Source of the DNA: Coriobacterium glomerans PW2
GTDB lineage: Bacteria > Actinomycetota > Coriobacteriia > Coriobacteriales > Coriobacteriaceae
Length of the DNA: 64,000 nt
NCBI RefSeq assembly: GCF_000195315.1
Contig: NC_015389.1
Span: 124,001 to 188,000, forward strand
Reading direction: 5' to 3'
Position numbers and translations under genes: made by a program
Notes under the pieces: model-generated
The model's input: the letters and a program-made list of their open reading frames with translations, nothing else
What the model was told of the DNA's origin: nothing
Database searches by the model: none
In this document: positions 25,011 to 32,600 of the stretch, in pieces
Numbering within the stretch: position 1 is the first letter of the stretch
How the letters are laid out: each line of letters begins with the position of its first letter

Positions 25011-25688
25011 CTACGCGCTCTTTCCCTGTGCTCCGAGTGCGGACGACAACTCGTTGCGCCAGCTGCTGTCCTGCATCTGCCAGCCGCCTCCCGCGTCGTG
25101 GTGGTACGCGATGGTGAGCACATGATCTTCCGGCTCGGTGTCTTTTGCGGCCTGAAGCAGGCTTTTGCCGGCCAAGGTCGCGGATTGTTCGGGATCGGGA
25201 GCCTGGTCGAGCGACCTGACCTCCCTTTGGTAATCGGTGCTGAAGGCGGACAGCACGCTGCTCAGGCGTCTCGTGGTCACAGTCACCTTGGCTGTCGCGT
25301 TATCTCCATCGATATCGATATCACCGATGCGGTAGTCGAAGTCCGCAAGATATGCTTTCGCGAACTCGGTGGAATCCACTCCGATCGTTTTGAATCTCTC
25401 CGCCGAGGCGCTTTCGATCCTATCCATGATATCGGAGTCCGCGCTTTCAAGCTTGTCAAGTCGCGCGCTCAGGTCCTCGGTGATGAGCTTGCGCGCCGAG
25501 GGTGCGCTGAGCAACGTGAACAGGATCAGCCCGACCGCGCAGACTGCGAGCGCTGCGATCAAGCGAACAACAAAAACGCCTCTCCTGGGTGGGTTGAGCT
25601 GTCCGCTCAAACGGTGCGAGCGCCTCGGCGAGCGGTGCCGCACGCGCATGGCGCTGCGCGAACTTCGATGTCGGATCTCATGTGTCAT
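25011..25688 (-). CDS. Hypothetical membrane-anchored protein
   Basis: The predicted protein of 225 residues has a strongly basic N-terminal 40 residues (many Arg/Ser), one transmembrane helix (about 42-64, LIAALAVCAVGLILFTLL) and an extracytoplasmic domain of about 160 residues with alternating strands (DFDYRIGDIDIDGDNATAKVTVTTRRL), similar in outline to NTF2-like DUF4878-type lipoprotein domains. It follows pyrE on the same strand with a 14-bp gap, so the two may be cotranscribed. No function is assigned. Confidence 0.65.
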   Translation of the reverse strand: MTHEIRHRSSRSAMRVRHRSPRRSHRLSGQLNPPRRGVFVVRLIAALAVCAVGLILFTLLSAPSARKLITEDLSARLDKLESADSDIMDRIESASAERFKTIGVDSTEFAKAYLADFDYRIGDIDIDGDNATAKVTVTTRRLSSVLSAFSTDYQREVRSLDQAPDPEQSATLAGKSLLQAAKDTEPEDHVLTIAYHHDAGGGWQMQDSSWRNELSSALGAQGKSA

Positions 25689-25702
25689 AGCATATCGCCA
25701 CC

Positions 25703-26389
25703 TTAGCGCTTGGCACAGCCGTATTCGAGATAGTATGCCTCGAGCGCCCGGCGACGCTCCTCGTCGATGATGATGCGGCCGCAGACCTCGCGATTCGATA
25801 GGTACGCTATGACCTCGTTCATATCGACGATAGAGGTGACGGGAAAGCCGTAGCGCTTCTCGATCTCGCGCTGCGCGCTGATCCCACCTTCCCGTCCGAC
25901 CTCCATGCGATCGAGCGATACGATGAGTCCGCGGATCTCCACATCGGCGGCGGCGGCGATGATGGGCTGGGTCTCCTCGATAGAGCGACCCGAGGTGGTC
26001 ACATCTTCAACTATGATCACGCGATCCTTGTCTCTGAGCGCCGATCCCAACAGTTCACCAGCGTCGGCACCATGATCTTTTGTCTCCTTTCGGTTGGCGC
26101 ACCAACGCACCTCGATTCCATAGAGGTCATGCAGGGCTGTCGCGGTTGTGACAGCGAGTGGAATTCCCTTGTATGCTGGTCCGAACAGAACGTCGAACTC
26201 AAGACCGAAGCGTTCGCGGATGGCCTTGGCGTAATACTGACCCAGACGTTTGAGCTGCCCTCCTGTCACATAGGCTCCCGTATTCAGAAAAAAGGGCGAT
26301 CTCCGTCCGCTTTTCAGCAAAAAATCGCCGAATCTGAGCGCATCGCATTCGATCATCAGCTCAATGAATTCGCGCTTGTACGCCTCCAT
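25703..26389 (-). CDS. pyrE: Orotate phosphoribosyltransferase
   Basis: The predicted cytosolic protein of 228 residues contains the PRPP-binding motif VIIVEDVTTSGRS, the substrate loop LKSGRRSPFFLNTG and the catalytic-loop segment ETKDHGADAGELLG. It joins orotate and PRPP to orotidine monophosphate in pyrimidine synthesis. ATG at 26389 (MEAYKRE) is chosen because AAAGGAG then lies six bases away; an ATG six bases earlier touches the ribosome site. No other pyr genes are nearby. I see no clear PyrR-type attenuator in the 200-nt upstream region. Confidence 0.93.
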   Translation of the reverse strand: MEAYKREFIELMIECDALRFGDFLLKSGRRSPFFLNTGAYVTGGQLKRLGQYYAKAIRERFGLEFDVLFGPAYKGIPLAVTTATALHDLYGIEVRWCANRKETKDHGADAGELLGSALRDKDRVIIVEDVTTSGRSIEETQPIIAAAADVEIRGLIVSLDRMEVGREGGISAQREIEKRYGFPVTSIVDMNEVIAYLSNREVCGRIIIDEERRRALEAYYLEYGCAKR

Positions 26390-26755
26390 AGGCATCTCCT
26401 TTCGCCGGGTTCGGTCCTCCGGGTTCCACTCGTGCATATCGCCAACAGCTTAGCAGGGATTTGCATCGATTGGGTCGCCGCGCCCGAAAGACATGCGACA
26501 GATCGCGCTGACGGGGGCGAGAGGCAGATGCTCCCTTATGCATGGTGGTTGAATCTCGCGATGAGAGCGTTCTCTGTCTCCTCTCGATCTTCGATACGGT
26601 AGAATAGCCAAGGTTCATTGCATTCGTATCGTCTCGGCGCGAAGTTCGCTTCGGGCCGATCCGCAGGCCTGGGCCGAAGACGCGCGGGCTGCGTTGACAC
26701 CTTGCGCAACGGGTACAACACGATTGGTCGCAACGATGCGACTGAAAGCAGATTG

Positions 26756-26787
26756 AAGGAGGTGAGACATGGACGGAAGTCCATGTC
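26756..26787 (+). promoter_or_regulatory. Strong SD and GNRA-capped hairpin in the mgtA leader
   Basis: AAGGAGGTGA (26756-26765) matches the 16S anti-Shine-Dalgarno almost perfectly. Immediately after it, GACATGGAC (26766-26774) pairs perfectly with GTCCATGTC (26779-26787) around a GGAA tetraloop. The left arm contains the ATG of an upstream ORF (26769), so folding would hide the start codon. Confidence 0.6.
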
Positions 26788-26876
26788 GAGACGTCTGTGA
26801 TCCAGCCGTATCGATGCTTGCCCATGGCTTGATAGCTGGATGGGAGGTGCGTCATGATGATGCTCAAGACGAGTGA
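26769..26876 (+). CDS. Putative 35-residue upstream ORF overlapping mgtA start
   Basis: The frame begins MDGSPCRDVCDPAVSMLAHG and ends at TGA 26874-26876, overlapping the mgtA start at 26854 by 23 bp in a different frame. Its Shine-Dalgarno is far stronger than average. The layout recalls leader peptides of Mg2+ transporters in Enterobacteria (MgtL), but the sequence is unrelated as far as I can see. It could couple or attenuate mgtA translation. Confidence 0.5.
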   Translation: MDGSPCRDVCDPAVSMLAHGLIAGWEVRHDDAQDE

Positions 26877-29724
26877 CATTTTAAAAGAGCTCTCCCGGAC
26901 CCGTCGCGCCGCAGCAGGTAGGGATAGTCGCGGTCGCGTGCATAGCGCTCACGCGCAGAGAGCCGCCTCACGGGTCGCTCCTGTCGGGGAGCTTGATGAG
27001 CGCGTCGTTTTCGCGGCCCGTCACAGCGTCGTCGACACCCTGGCCCGCATGGGCACGAGCGCTCAGGGTCTGTCATCCGGTGACGTCGAGGTAGCTCGAG
27101 ATCTCTACGGCAAAAATTCCGTCACACACGCCAAAGAGGACAATTTGGCGAAGCGTCTGCTCGACGCATTCGTCAATCCCTTCACCGCGATCCTAGCCGT
27201 GTTGGCTCTGGTCTCGCTGTACACGAACGTGATCGCCGCCGCACCGACCGATAGGGATCCCTCGACGGTGATCATCATCGCGATCATGGTCATCATATCC
27301 GGCACGCTGCGCTTCACCCAAGAGACGAAAAGCGGAAACGCTGCAGCGAGCCTGCAGAAGATGATCACTACGACCTGCACCGTTCTTCGCGAGGGGAAGG
27401 AGCAGGAGGTACCCTTCAGCGATCTGGTCCCGGCCGACATCATCAGACTCTCCGCCGGGGATATGATTCCGGCCGATTCACGTGTCATGGAGGCGAAGGA
27501 TCTGTTTGTGAGCCAGTCCTCACTCACCGGAGAGAGCTCGGGGGTTGAGAAGACCTCTGCTGAGCTCCCACCCGTTCGCGGCCATCGAACCTCGCTGACC
27601 ATATCGGACTGCGACAACATCGTATTCACGGGCACCTCGGTTCAAAGCGGCAGCGCGACGGCGGTGGTGCTGGCCACCGGGAACCAGACGAGTCTCGGTC
27701 AGATGGCACGTGTGCTCGACGCCAAACCTCCGCAGACGAGTTTCGACCGGGGAGTGGCCGACGTCTCGCGCGTGCTCGTGCGCTTCATGCTCGTGATGGT
27801 GCCGATCGTGTTCGTGATCAACGTCATCACGAAACAGAACTGGATGGATGCCCTGCTGTTCTCCGTGTCGATCGCGGTGGGCATCACACCTCAGATGCTA
27901 CCGGTGATCGTGACCACCTGTCTGGCCAAGGGCGCGACATCGATGTCCAAGCAGAAAGTCATAATCAAGAACCTCTCGGCCATTCAGAACCTCGGAGCGA
28001 TGGACATCCTGTGCACCGACAAGACCGGGACGCTCACCGAGGATCACGTCGTGCTCGAGCGGCATCTCGATGTGCTTGGACATGATGACGACTCGGTGCT
28101 GGGGCTCGCCTTCCTCAACAGCTACTATCAGACCGGCCTCAAGAACCTCATCGACCGGGCCGTCATCGAGCGCACCGATGAGCTGGCTTATTGCCCGGTG
28201 ATCAGCGATGAGGAGGGCACAGTGGAAGCGGTTCCCGAGAACCCCATCGCGTGCCTGCGAGATCGCTATCACAAGGTCGATGAGATCCCGTTTGATTTCG
28301 ACCGACGTCGCATGAGCGTGGTGGTGGCTGATCGGGAGGGCAAGACGACGCTGGTCACGAAGGGTGCAGCTGAGGAGATCCTGTCAGTTTGCTCAAGCGC
28401 TCGCATACACGGGCAGAACCGCCCCCTCACCTCGAAGCTGCGCGCCGATATACGCGCCAGGGTCGCCGCACTCAACGCCGATGGCTTGCGCGTCATCGCG
28501 CTGGCGAGCAAGAAGGAGCCCAGACCCGTGGGCGAGTTCTCGACAGACGACGAGTGCGAGATGGTGCTCATGGGCTACCTCGCGTTTCTTGATCCTCCGA
28601 AAAGCACCGCGGCAGCGGCGATCGCTGCGCTTCACAGCCATGGTGTCGGCGTCAAGGTGCTCACCGGCGACAACGATCGCGTCGCCGCGGCCGTGTGCAA
28701 TAAAGTGGGCCTGTCACCGGACGATCTCATCCTCGGAAGCGAGATCGACGCCCTCTCCGACGAGGAGCTGGCAGAGCGCGCCGAGAAGACGCAGCTGTTC
28801 GCGAAGCTCTCGCCGCTTCAGAAGGCGCGCGTCGTCCGCGTGCTACGCGAGTGCTGCGGTCACACGGTGGGCTATATGGGCGATGGCATCAACGACGCTG
28901 CCTCGATGAGAGCGAGCGACTGCGGCGTCTCGGTGGACACGGCAGTCGATATCGCGAAGGAATCCGCTGACATCATTTTGCTCGAGAAGGATCTCATGGT
29001 CTTGGACCACGGCATATTGGAAGGTCGGCGCACATACGGCAACATGATCAAGTATATCAAGATGACGGCGAGCTCGAACTTCGGTAACGTCTTCTCCGTT
29101 TTGGTCGCGAGCGCGTTTCTGCCCTTTCTTCCCATGACGGCATTGCAGCTCGTTTTGCTCTCGCTCATCTACGAGATCTCATGCGCGGCGGTTCCCTGGG
29201 ACCATGTCGATTCGGAGTTCGTAGCTCGTCCGCGTACCTGGGAGGCGCGCTCCATCGTCAAGTTCATGGTCTGGTTCGGCCCGACCAGCTCCATCTTCGA
29301 CATCGTGACCTACGCTTTGCTATTCGGTGTGATATGTCCTGCGGTGATCGGTTCGAGCTGGGCTGCGCTGGCGGCATCAGCGGGCACCGCGGCCGCAGCG
29401 GGTCTCGCGTCCCTGTTCGCCGCAGTCTTTCAGAGCGGGTGGTTCATAGAATCGATGTGGACCCAGTCGCTGATCGTGCACACGCTGCGCACGCCCAAGA
29501 TCCCGTTCATTCAGAGTCGCGCCTCCGCACCGCTCATGGTGCTCACGTTCTCAGGCATCGCTATCGTGACCGCGCTGCCCTTCACGCCGCTCGCCCCATT
29601 TCTGGGTCTGGCACCGTTGCCTCTGTCCTTTTTTGGATGGTTGCTTCTGATCGTTGCGGGTTACCTTCTGCTCGCGAACACGGTCAAGATTCTCTATATT
29701 CGTCGCTTCGGCCAGTTGCTCTAG
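26854..29724 (+). CDS. mgtA: Magnesium-importing P-type ATPase
   Basis: The predicted membrane protein of 956 residues is a P3B-type ATPase. Motifs: TGES phosphatase loop (SLTGESSGVEK), phosphorylation site CTDKTGTLT (Asp near residue 389), KGAAEEI nucleotide-binding motif, TGDND and MGDGINDA hinge motifs. Ten helices are predicted, with the C-terminal MgtA/B-type cation domain. It imports Mg2+ when external levels are low. The N-terminus (about 45 residues) is basic. ATG at 26854 follows GGGAGGTG; two further ATG codons follow at once. The overlapping upstream ORF and hairpin suggest post-transcriptional control. It is convergent with the HAD gene. Confidence 0.92.
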   Translation: MMMLKTSDILKELSRTRRAAAGRDSRGRVHSAHAQRAASRVAPVGELDERVVFAARHSVVDTLARMGTSAQGLSSGDVEVARDLYGKNSVTHAKEDNLAKRLLDAFVNPFTAILAVLALVSLYTNVIAAAPTDRDPSTVIIIAIMVIISGTLRFTQETKSGNAAASLQKMITTTCTVLREGKEQEVPFSDLVPADIIRLSAGDMIPADSRVMEAKDLFVSQSSLTGESSGVEKTSAELPPVRGHRTSLTISDCDNIVFTGTSVQSGSATAVVLATGNQTSLGQMARVLDAKPPQTSFDRGVADVSRVLVRFMLVMVPIVFVINVITKQNWMDALLFSVSIAVGITPQMLPVIVTTCLAKGATSMSKQKVIIKNLSAIQNLGAMDILCTDKTGTLTEDHVVLERHLDVLGHDDDSVLGLAFLNSYYQTGLKNLIDRAVIERTDELAYCPVISDEEGTVEAVPENPIACLRDRYHKVDEIPFDFDRRRMSVVVADREGKTTLVTKGAAEEILSVCSSARIHGQNRPLTSKLRADIRARVAALNADGLRVIALASKKEPRPVGEFSTDDECEMVLMGYLAFLDPPKSTAAAAIAALHSHGVGVKVLTGDNDRVAAAVCNKVGLSPDDLILGSEIDALSDEELAERAEKTQLFAKLSPLQKARVVRVLRECCGHTVGYMGDGINDAASMRASDCGVSVDTAVDIAKESADIILLEKDLMVLDHGILEGRRTYGNMIKYIKMTASSNFGNVFSVLVASAFLPFLPMTALQLVLLSLIYEISCAAVPWDHVDSEFVARPRTWEARSIVKFMVWFGPTSSIFDIVTYALLFGVICPAVIGSSWAALAASAGTAAAAGLASLFAAVFQSGWFIESMWTQSLIVHTLRTPKIPFIQSRASAPLMVLTFSGIAIVTALPFTPLAPFLGLAPLPLSFFGWLLLIVAGYLLLANTVKILYIRRFGQLL

Positions 29725-29743
29725 GGCGGCTATCGCCCAGAGC

Positions 29744-30400
29744 TCAGCCGAGGGCGATGGCCGCAACCTCTCGAGGCTGCTCGACGATGAGATCGGCTCC
29801 GCTGGTCTCGAGTTCCACACGGCCGCGAAATCCCCATGCCGCTCCAGCGACGATGAGTCCGGCGTTATGGCCGGTGGCGACGTCGACATCGCTGTCGCCG
29901 ATATAGAGCGCATCGGAGGGCGCGGCGCCGAGCGCTCGAAGAACACCGAGCGTCGCGTCCGGGGCCGGTTTGGGGGAGATCCCTTCCCTCTGCCCTTGCA
30001 CCAGCGCGAAGCGGGACCCGAAATATCGCTCGACAAGCGGAACCGCCGCCGCGTGATCCTTGTTGGTCAAAACGGCCAGATCGACGCCTTCGGCGGCGAT
30101 GTCATCGAGCATCTCAAGGACTCCCGGATAGGGGCGCGTGCGCTCATCACCGTGATCCGCATACCAGGCGCGAAACTCCTCGAGCACCTCTTCCAGCACG
30201 TTCCGGTTTCCTGCGACTTCGGGTGGCATGAAGCGCTCTGCGAGCCTGCGCACGCCGTTGCCGACCATATGGCGATACGCGTCGACCGGAAACGTTGGCC
30301 ATCCATGGATGCGACAGACATGGTTCGCCGCTCCCGCAAGGTCCTCGAGAGTGTCGAGCAGGGTTCCGTCGAGATCGAAGATCACGTGAGAGAAGGTCAT
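29744..30400 (-). CDS. HAD-family hydrolase, phosphoglycolate phosphatase-like
   Basis: The predicted cytosolic protein of 218 residues has the HAD motif I FDLDGTLLD (D9 nucleophile, D11), motif II VLTNKD, motif III lysine within GISPKPAPD, and motif IV YIGDSDVD. The alpha-helical cap lies between motif I and II, as in Gph/PGP-type phosphatases. It probably dephosphorylates phosphoglycolate or a related small phosphate ester, but HAD specificities are hard to predict. It is convergent with mgtA; a small GGGCG/CGCCC hairpin (29724-29738) separates their stops. Confidence 0.85.
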   Translation of the reverse strand: MTFSHVIFDLDGTLLDTLEDLAGAANHVCRIHGWPTFPVDAYRHMVGNGVRRLAERFMPPEVAGNRNVLEEVLEEFRAWYADHGDERTRPYPGVLEMLDDIAAEGVDLAVLTNKDHAAAVPLVERYFGSRFALVQGQREGISPKPAPDATLGVLRALGAAPSDALYIGDSDVDVATGHNAGLIVAGAAWGFRGRVELETSGADLIVEQPREVAAIALG

Positions 30401-30534
30401 TGCGCATCCTTTGGACGATCCGGCTCGCCTGCATGAGCGAGCCCATGAGAGTTGATGTGCTCACATGGTAGCGCTATCGCGCTCGGATGCGCTTCTCGCA
30501 GTGCAACGAGCGCATTCGCTGGCATCCACGCATG

Positions 30535-30558
30535 AAAAAGCGGGCTGTTCAAGCCCGC
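30535..30558 (-). terminator. Rho-independent terminator of trxA
   Basis: On the minus strand the stem GCGGGCT/AGCCCGC (30540-30546 with 30552-30558) around a five-base loop is followed by TTTTT (30535-30539). It lies about 30 bases after the thioredoxin stop codon. Confidence 0.85.
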
Positions 30559-30584
30559 CCTCGTGATGACCATGATGCCGGCGG

Positions 30585-30908
30585 CTAGAGGTTCTTCTCG
30601 ATCTCAGCGACGAGTTTGGGCTTCGGCATCGCGCCGACGGTCCGCGATACCTCCGCGCCGTCCCTGAAGAGAACGAGCGTGGGAATAGACATGACGCCAT
30701 ATTTCATCGCGAGATCCTGATTCTCATCAACGTTGCACTTCGCGACAGTTATCCGTTCGGACATCTCCTCTGCGACCTGCTCCACGATAGGCGACAGGGT
30801 CCGGCAAGGACCGCACCAGGGAGCCCAGAAGTCGACCAGAACCGGAAGCTTTGACTGCATGACGAGATCGAAGTTATCGAGAGTCAGCTCAGGAATCGTT
30901 TTGCTCAT
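30585..30908 (-). CDS. trxA: Thioredoxin
   Basis: The predicted cytosolic protein of 107 residues has the classical thioredoxin fold and active site WCGPC (C32/C35), the cis-proline segment SIPTLVLF and the C-terminal helix. It reduces protein disulfides with electrons from thioredoxin reductase, which is not in the window. ATG at 30908 is chosen for the AAAGGAG ribosome site; a longer start is not supported. It is monocistronic with its own terminator. A TATAGAAT -10-like box lies upstream on the minus strand. Confidence 0.95.
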   Translation of the reverse strand: MSKTIPELTLDNFDLVMQSKLPVLVDFWAPWCGPCRTLSPIVEQVAEEMSERITVAKCNVDENQDLAMKYGVMSIPTLVLFRDGAEVSRTVGAMPKPKLVAEIEKNL

Positions 30909-31054
30909 GAGATCTCCTTTGTCCATCGAACGAGATGAGTTTCACATCGGCGAGGCGAGAACGCGCCCAGACCGATTCTATAGGCTAAACCTCTTCGCTA
31001 TATACCCATCTCGCCTTCGTCGTTTCGGCACGGGCCCCCATGATGTCATACCGA

Positions 31055-31083
31055 GTTCATACGAAGAAACCATAGCTATGAAC
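31055..31083. promoter_or_regulatory. Inverted repeat GTTCATA-N15-TATGAAC
   Basis: Two perfect seven-base half-sites (31055-31061 and 31077-31083) lie in the divergent region between trxA and the UDG-like gene; the inner right part also forms the palindrome CATAGCTATG. It could be an operator for either gene. No regulator can be named. Confidence 0.35.
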
Positions 31084-31227
31084 AGGTGTTTTCACTTATC
31101 ACGGGATTCGGGCGCTTGAGCAGAAATGAGGGGAAAATATGGAGATGCACCAGCGCGGATCCGCTGGGATATCGTGCGCTCAAACAGCCCCGGCCGCGTG
31201 CATCTGATTCATCGAGGGGACGCTACA

Positions 31228-31818
31228 ATGATAGCGATCGATGGTGAGGAGATCACCTTGGGTGTTTCTGAGAACAAGAGAAGAAATGCGCTCGTTGCCG
31301 CCGCAGAGGCCGAGTTCCATGATCTCGAGCGGCGCGGCGTGCAGGTAGCGGGAAACGTCTTCACCACGATACTGCTGGTGAAAGGTGAGCTCAACGAGCA
31401 GGAGCGCGCAGGTTCCAGACTGCTCGGAGGCCCGGACGGCACCGCGCTGCGATCAGCGCTGCTGAGACTCGGATACGCGCCCGAGAACTTTTGCGCTCTT
31501 TCTGCAGTCGATCCGGCGCATCCCTCAGCCACGTTGGACCATCGGCTGTTTCGCGAGGCTGTGGAAGCAATTGATCCGGAGGATATCATCCTGCTCGATG
31601 AAGTGGCAGCAGAAGCGATGCTCGAAGCCTATCCTGATTCGCTCGAGCGAAATAACGGTTCTCGACACGAGGGGCTCGAGCCCGGTCTCGTCGTTCGCGT
31701 GCTCGGTCGTCGGGTGATCGCGCTCGATGGATTCGAAAGGGCTCTTGCCACCCCCAGAGCGAAACAGCGGATGTGGGCCTATTTGAAGCAGCTCTCTCCG
31801 CTCGGTGCACCATACTAG
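31228..31818 (+). CDS. Uncharacterised protein resembling the uracil-DNA glycosylase superfamily
   Basis: The predicted cytosolic protein of 196 residues is not firmly recognised. The central segment VFTTILLVKGELNEQE, then AGSRLLGGPDGTALRSALLRLGYAPENFCALSA, follows the order of type 4/5 uracil-DNA glycosylases (hydrophobic strand, G-E-x-P-G-x-x-E loop, G-x-x-G-x-L helix, then a strand), but the catalytic-loop proline/glycine residues are changed. A later strand (DIILLDEVAAEAM) fits the Rossmann-like core. ATG at 31228 is preferred because GAGGGGA lies eight bases upstream; an in-frame ATG exists at 31126. It ends at a shared terminator with the ferredoxin gene. Confidence 0.6.
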   Translation: MIAIDGEEITLGVSENKRRNALVAAAEAEFHDLERRGVQVAGNVFTTILLVKGELNEQERAGSRLLGGPDGTALRSALLRLGYAPENFCALSAVDPAHPSATLDHRLFREAVEAIDPEDIILLDEVAAEAMLEAYPDSLERNNGSRHEGLEPGLVVRVLGRRVIALDGFERALATPRAKQRMWAYLKQLSPLGAPY

Positions 31819-31844
31819 AAAATCGCCTGCGCCCGGGCGACACG

Positions 31845-31876
31845 AAAAAAGGGGGCCCGTGATAAGCGCCCCCTTT
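31845..31876. terminator. Bidirectional terminator between UDG-like gene and ferredoxin gene
   Basis: GGGGGC (31851-31856) pairs with GCCCCC (31868-31873). AAAAAA precedes the stem, giving six U on the minus transcript of the ferredoxin gene, and TTT follows for the plus transcript. The convergent position fits a shared terminator, stronger on the minus strand. Confidence 0.8.
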
Positions 31877-31905
31877 GGATTCATGTCGGTCCGGTAATGC
31901 TTTCG

Positions 31906-32091
31906 CTAGTCCTCGATGATCTCGGTGATCGCCCCGACCGGGCAGGAGTCCAAGCAGGAACCGCATGCGGTGCAGGAATCCGCATCGGTTACCTGTGCGA
32001 TCTCAGCCACCTCGAGAATGCCCTGGGGGCACGAATCGACGCAGACGCCGCAAGCGATGCACTCATCGGCATCGATAACTGGATGTGACAT
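31906..32091 (-). CDS. 2[4Fe-4S] bacterial-type ferredoxin
   Basis: The predicted protein of 61 residues has two full CxxCxxCxxxCP cluster motifs: C11, C14, C17, C21 and C40, C43, C46, C50. It is a low-potential cytosolic electron carrier of the clostridial type, used by anaerobes with pyruvate:ferredoxin oxidoreductase and hydrogenases. That fits the hydrogenase-maturation genes at 44.2-48.2 kb. It is monocistronic with a terminator just downstream. Confidence 0.95.
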   Translation of the reverse strand: MSHPVIDADECIACGVCVDSCPQGILEVAEIAQVTDADSCTACGSCLDSCPVGAITEIIED

Positions 32092-32475
32092 GGTAGTTCC
32101 TCTCTACTGGATCCGATGCAACCGACGATTGCGCATCGGGTGCTTTTCGGGACAAACATACCACGAGCAACTTGGTTTGCAACATTTTTCTGCGCACCTC
32201 TTCACATCGTCATCGAGTCAACTTTGGCAAACATGAAAGGCGCCGGCGCGCGACTCCCGGGAGAACGTTTTCGACGGGGATGCCCACATGGGAAGATCTT
32301 AGATCTGAATCCTCGACGATCGCGACGGTTGTGAAGATGGATCGAGCGAACCGCGTCGCTTGATCGCGTTGGATATGGCCTTGTGACATCGGAGACAATA
32401 ATCAGAAGCATGACCGCATGCGGCAGAGATGCGCGAGGTGGCGCGCGAATTCAACCTACTTGCGTTGAAAGTAAG
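32092..32475. other. Intergenic region upstream of dnaK, no gene seen
   Basis: Open frames here are short and lack ribosome sites. The stretch separates the divergent ferredoxin and dnaK genes and must contain the ferredoxin promoter on the minus strand, which I cannot place with confidence. The last part leads into the dnaK promoter/operator region at 32476. Confidence 0.5.
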
Positions 32476-32502
32476 AAATCTTATATGGAATGACTTAGAT
32501 TT
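32476..32502 (+). promoter_or_regulatory. Probable HspR operator upstream of dnaK
   Basis: AAATCTTA (32476-32483) and TTAGATTT (32495-32502) form an inverted repeat with an 11-bp spacer and one mismatched step. The same arrangement, perfect in sequence, lies over the clpB promoter at 37143-37169. Seven of the 11 central positions also look alike (TATGGA core). The two genes share a regulator, HspR, encoded in this operon (36459). Confidence 0.65.
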
Positions 32503-32600
32503 TGTATATGAAGGCGCATAAGAGGATATAGTAGTCATCGGACGCGATACTATGCCTCTGCAAGACCGATTGCATTCGGCAACGGAAGAAGGGATTATCA

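Noticed and set aside
26600-26853. M-box (ykoK) Mg2+ riboswitch upstream of mgtA
   Set aside because: The conserved core segments of the M-box (GGTGAGGCTCC, the CTGCCC and GGGTCAACAG blocks) are not present; only a general Shine-Dalgarno-like GGTGAG match occurs.
31126-31227. Longer N-terminus of the UDG-like protein from ATG 31126
   Set aside because: No ribosome site precedes it, while ATG 31228 has GAGGGGA at good distance and starts the conserved-looking part.
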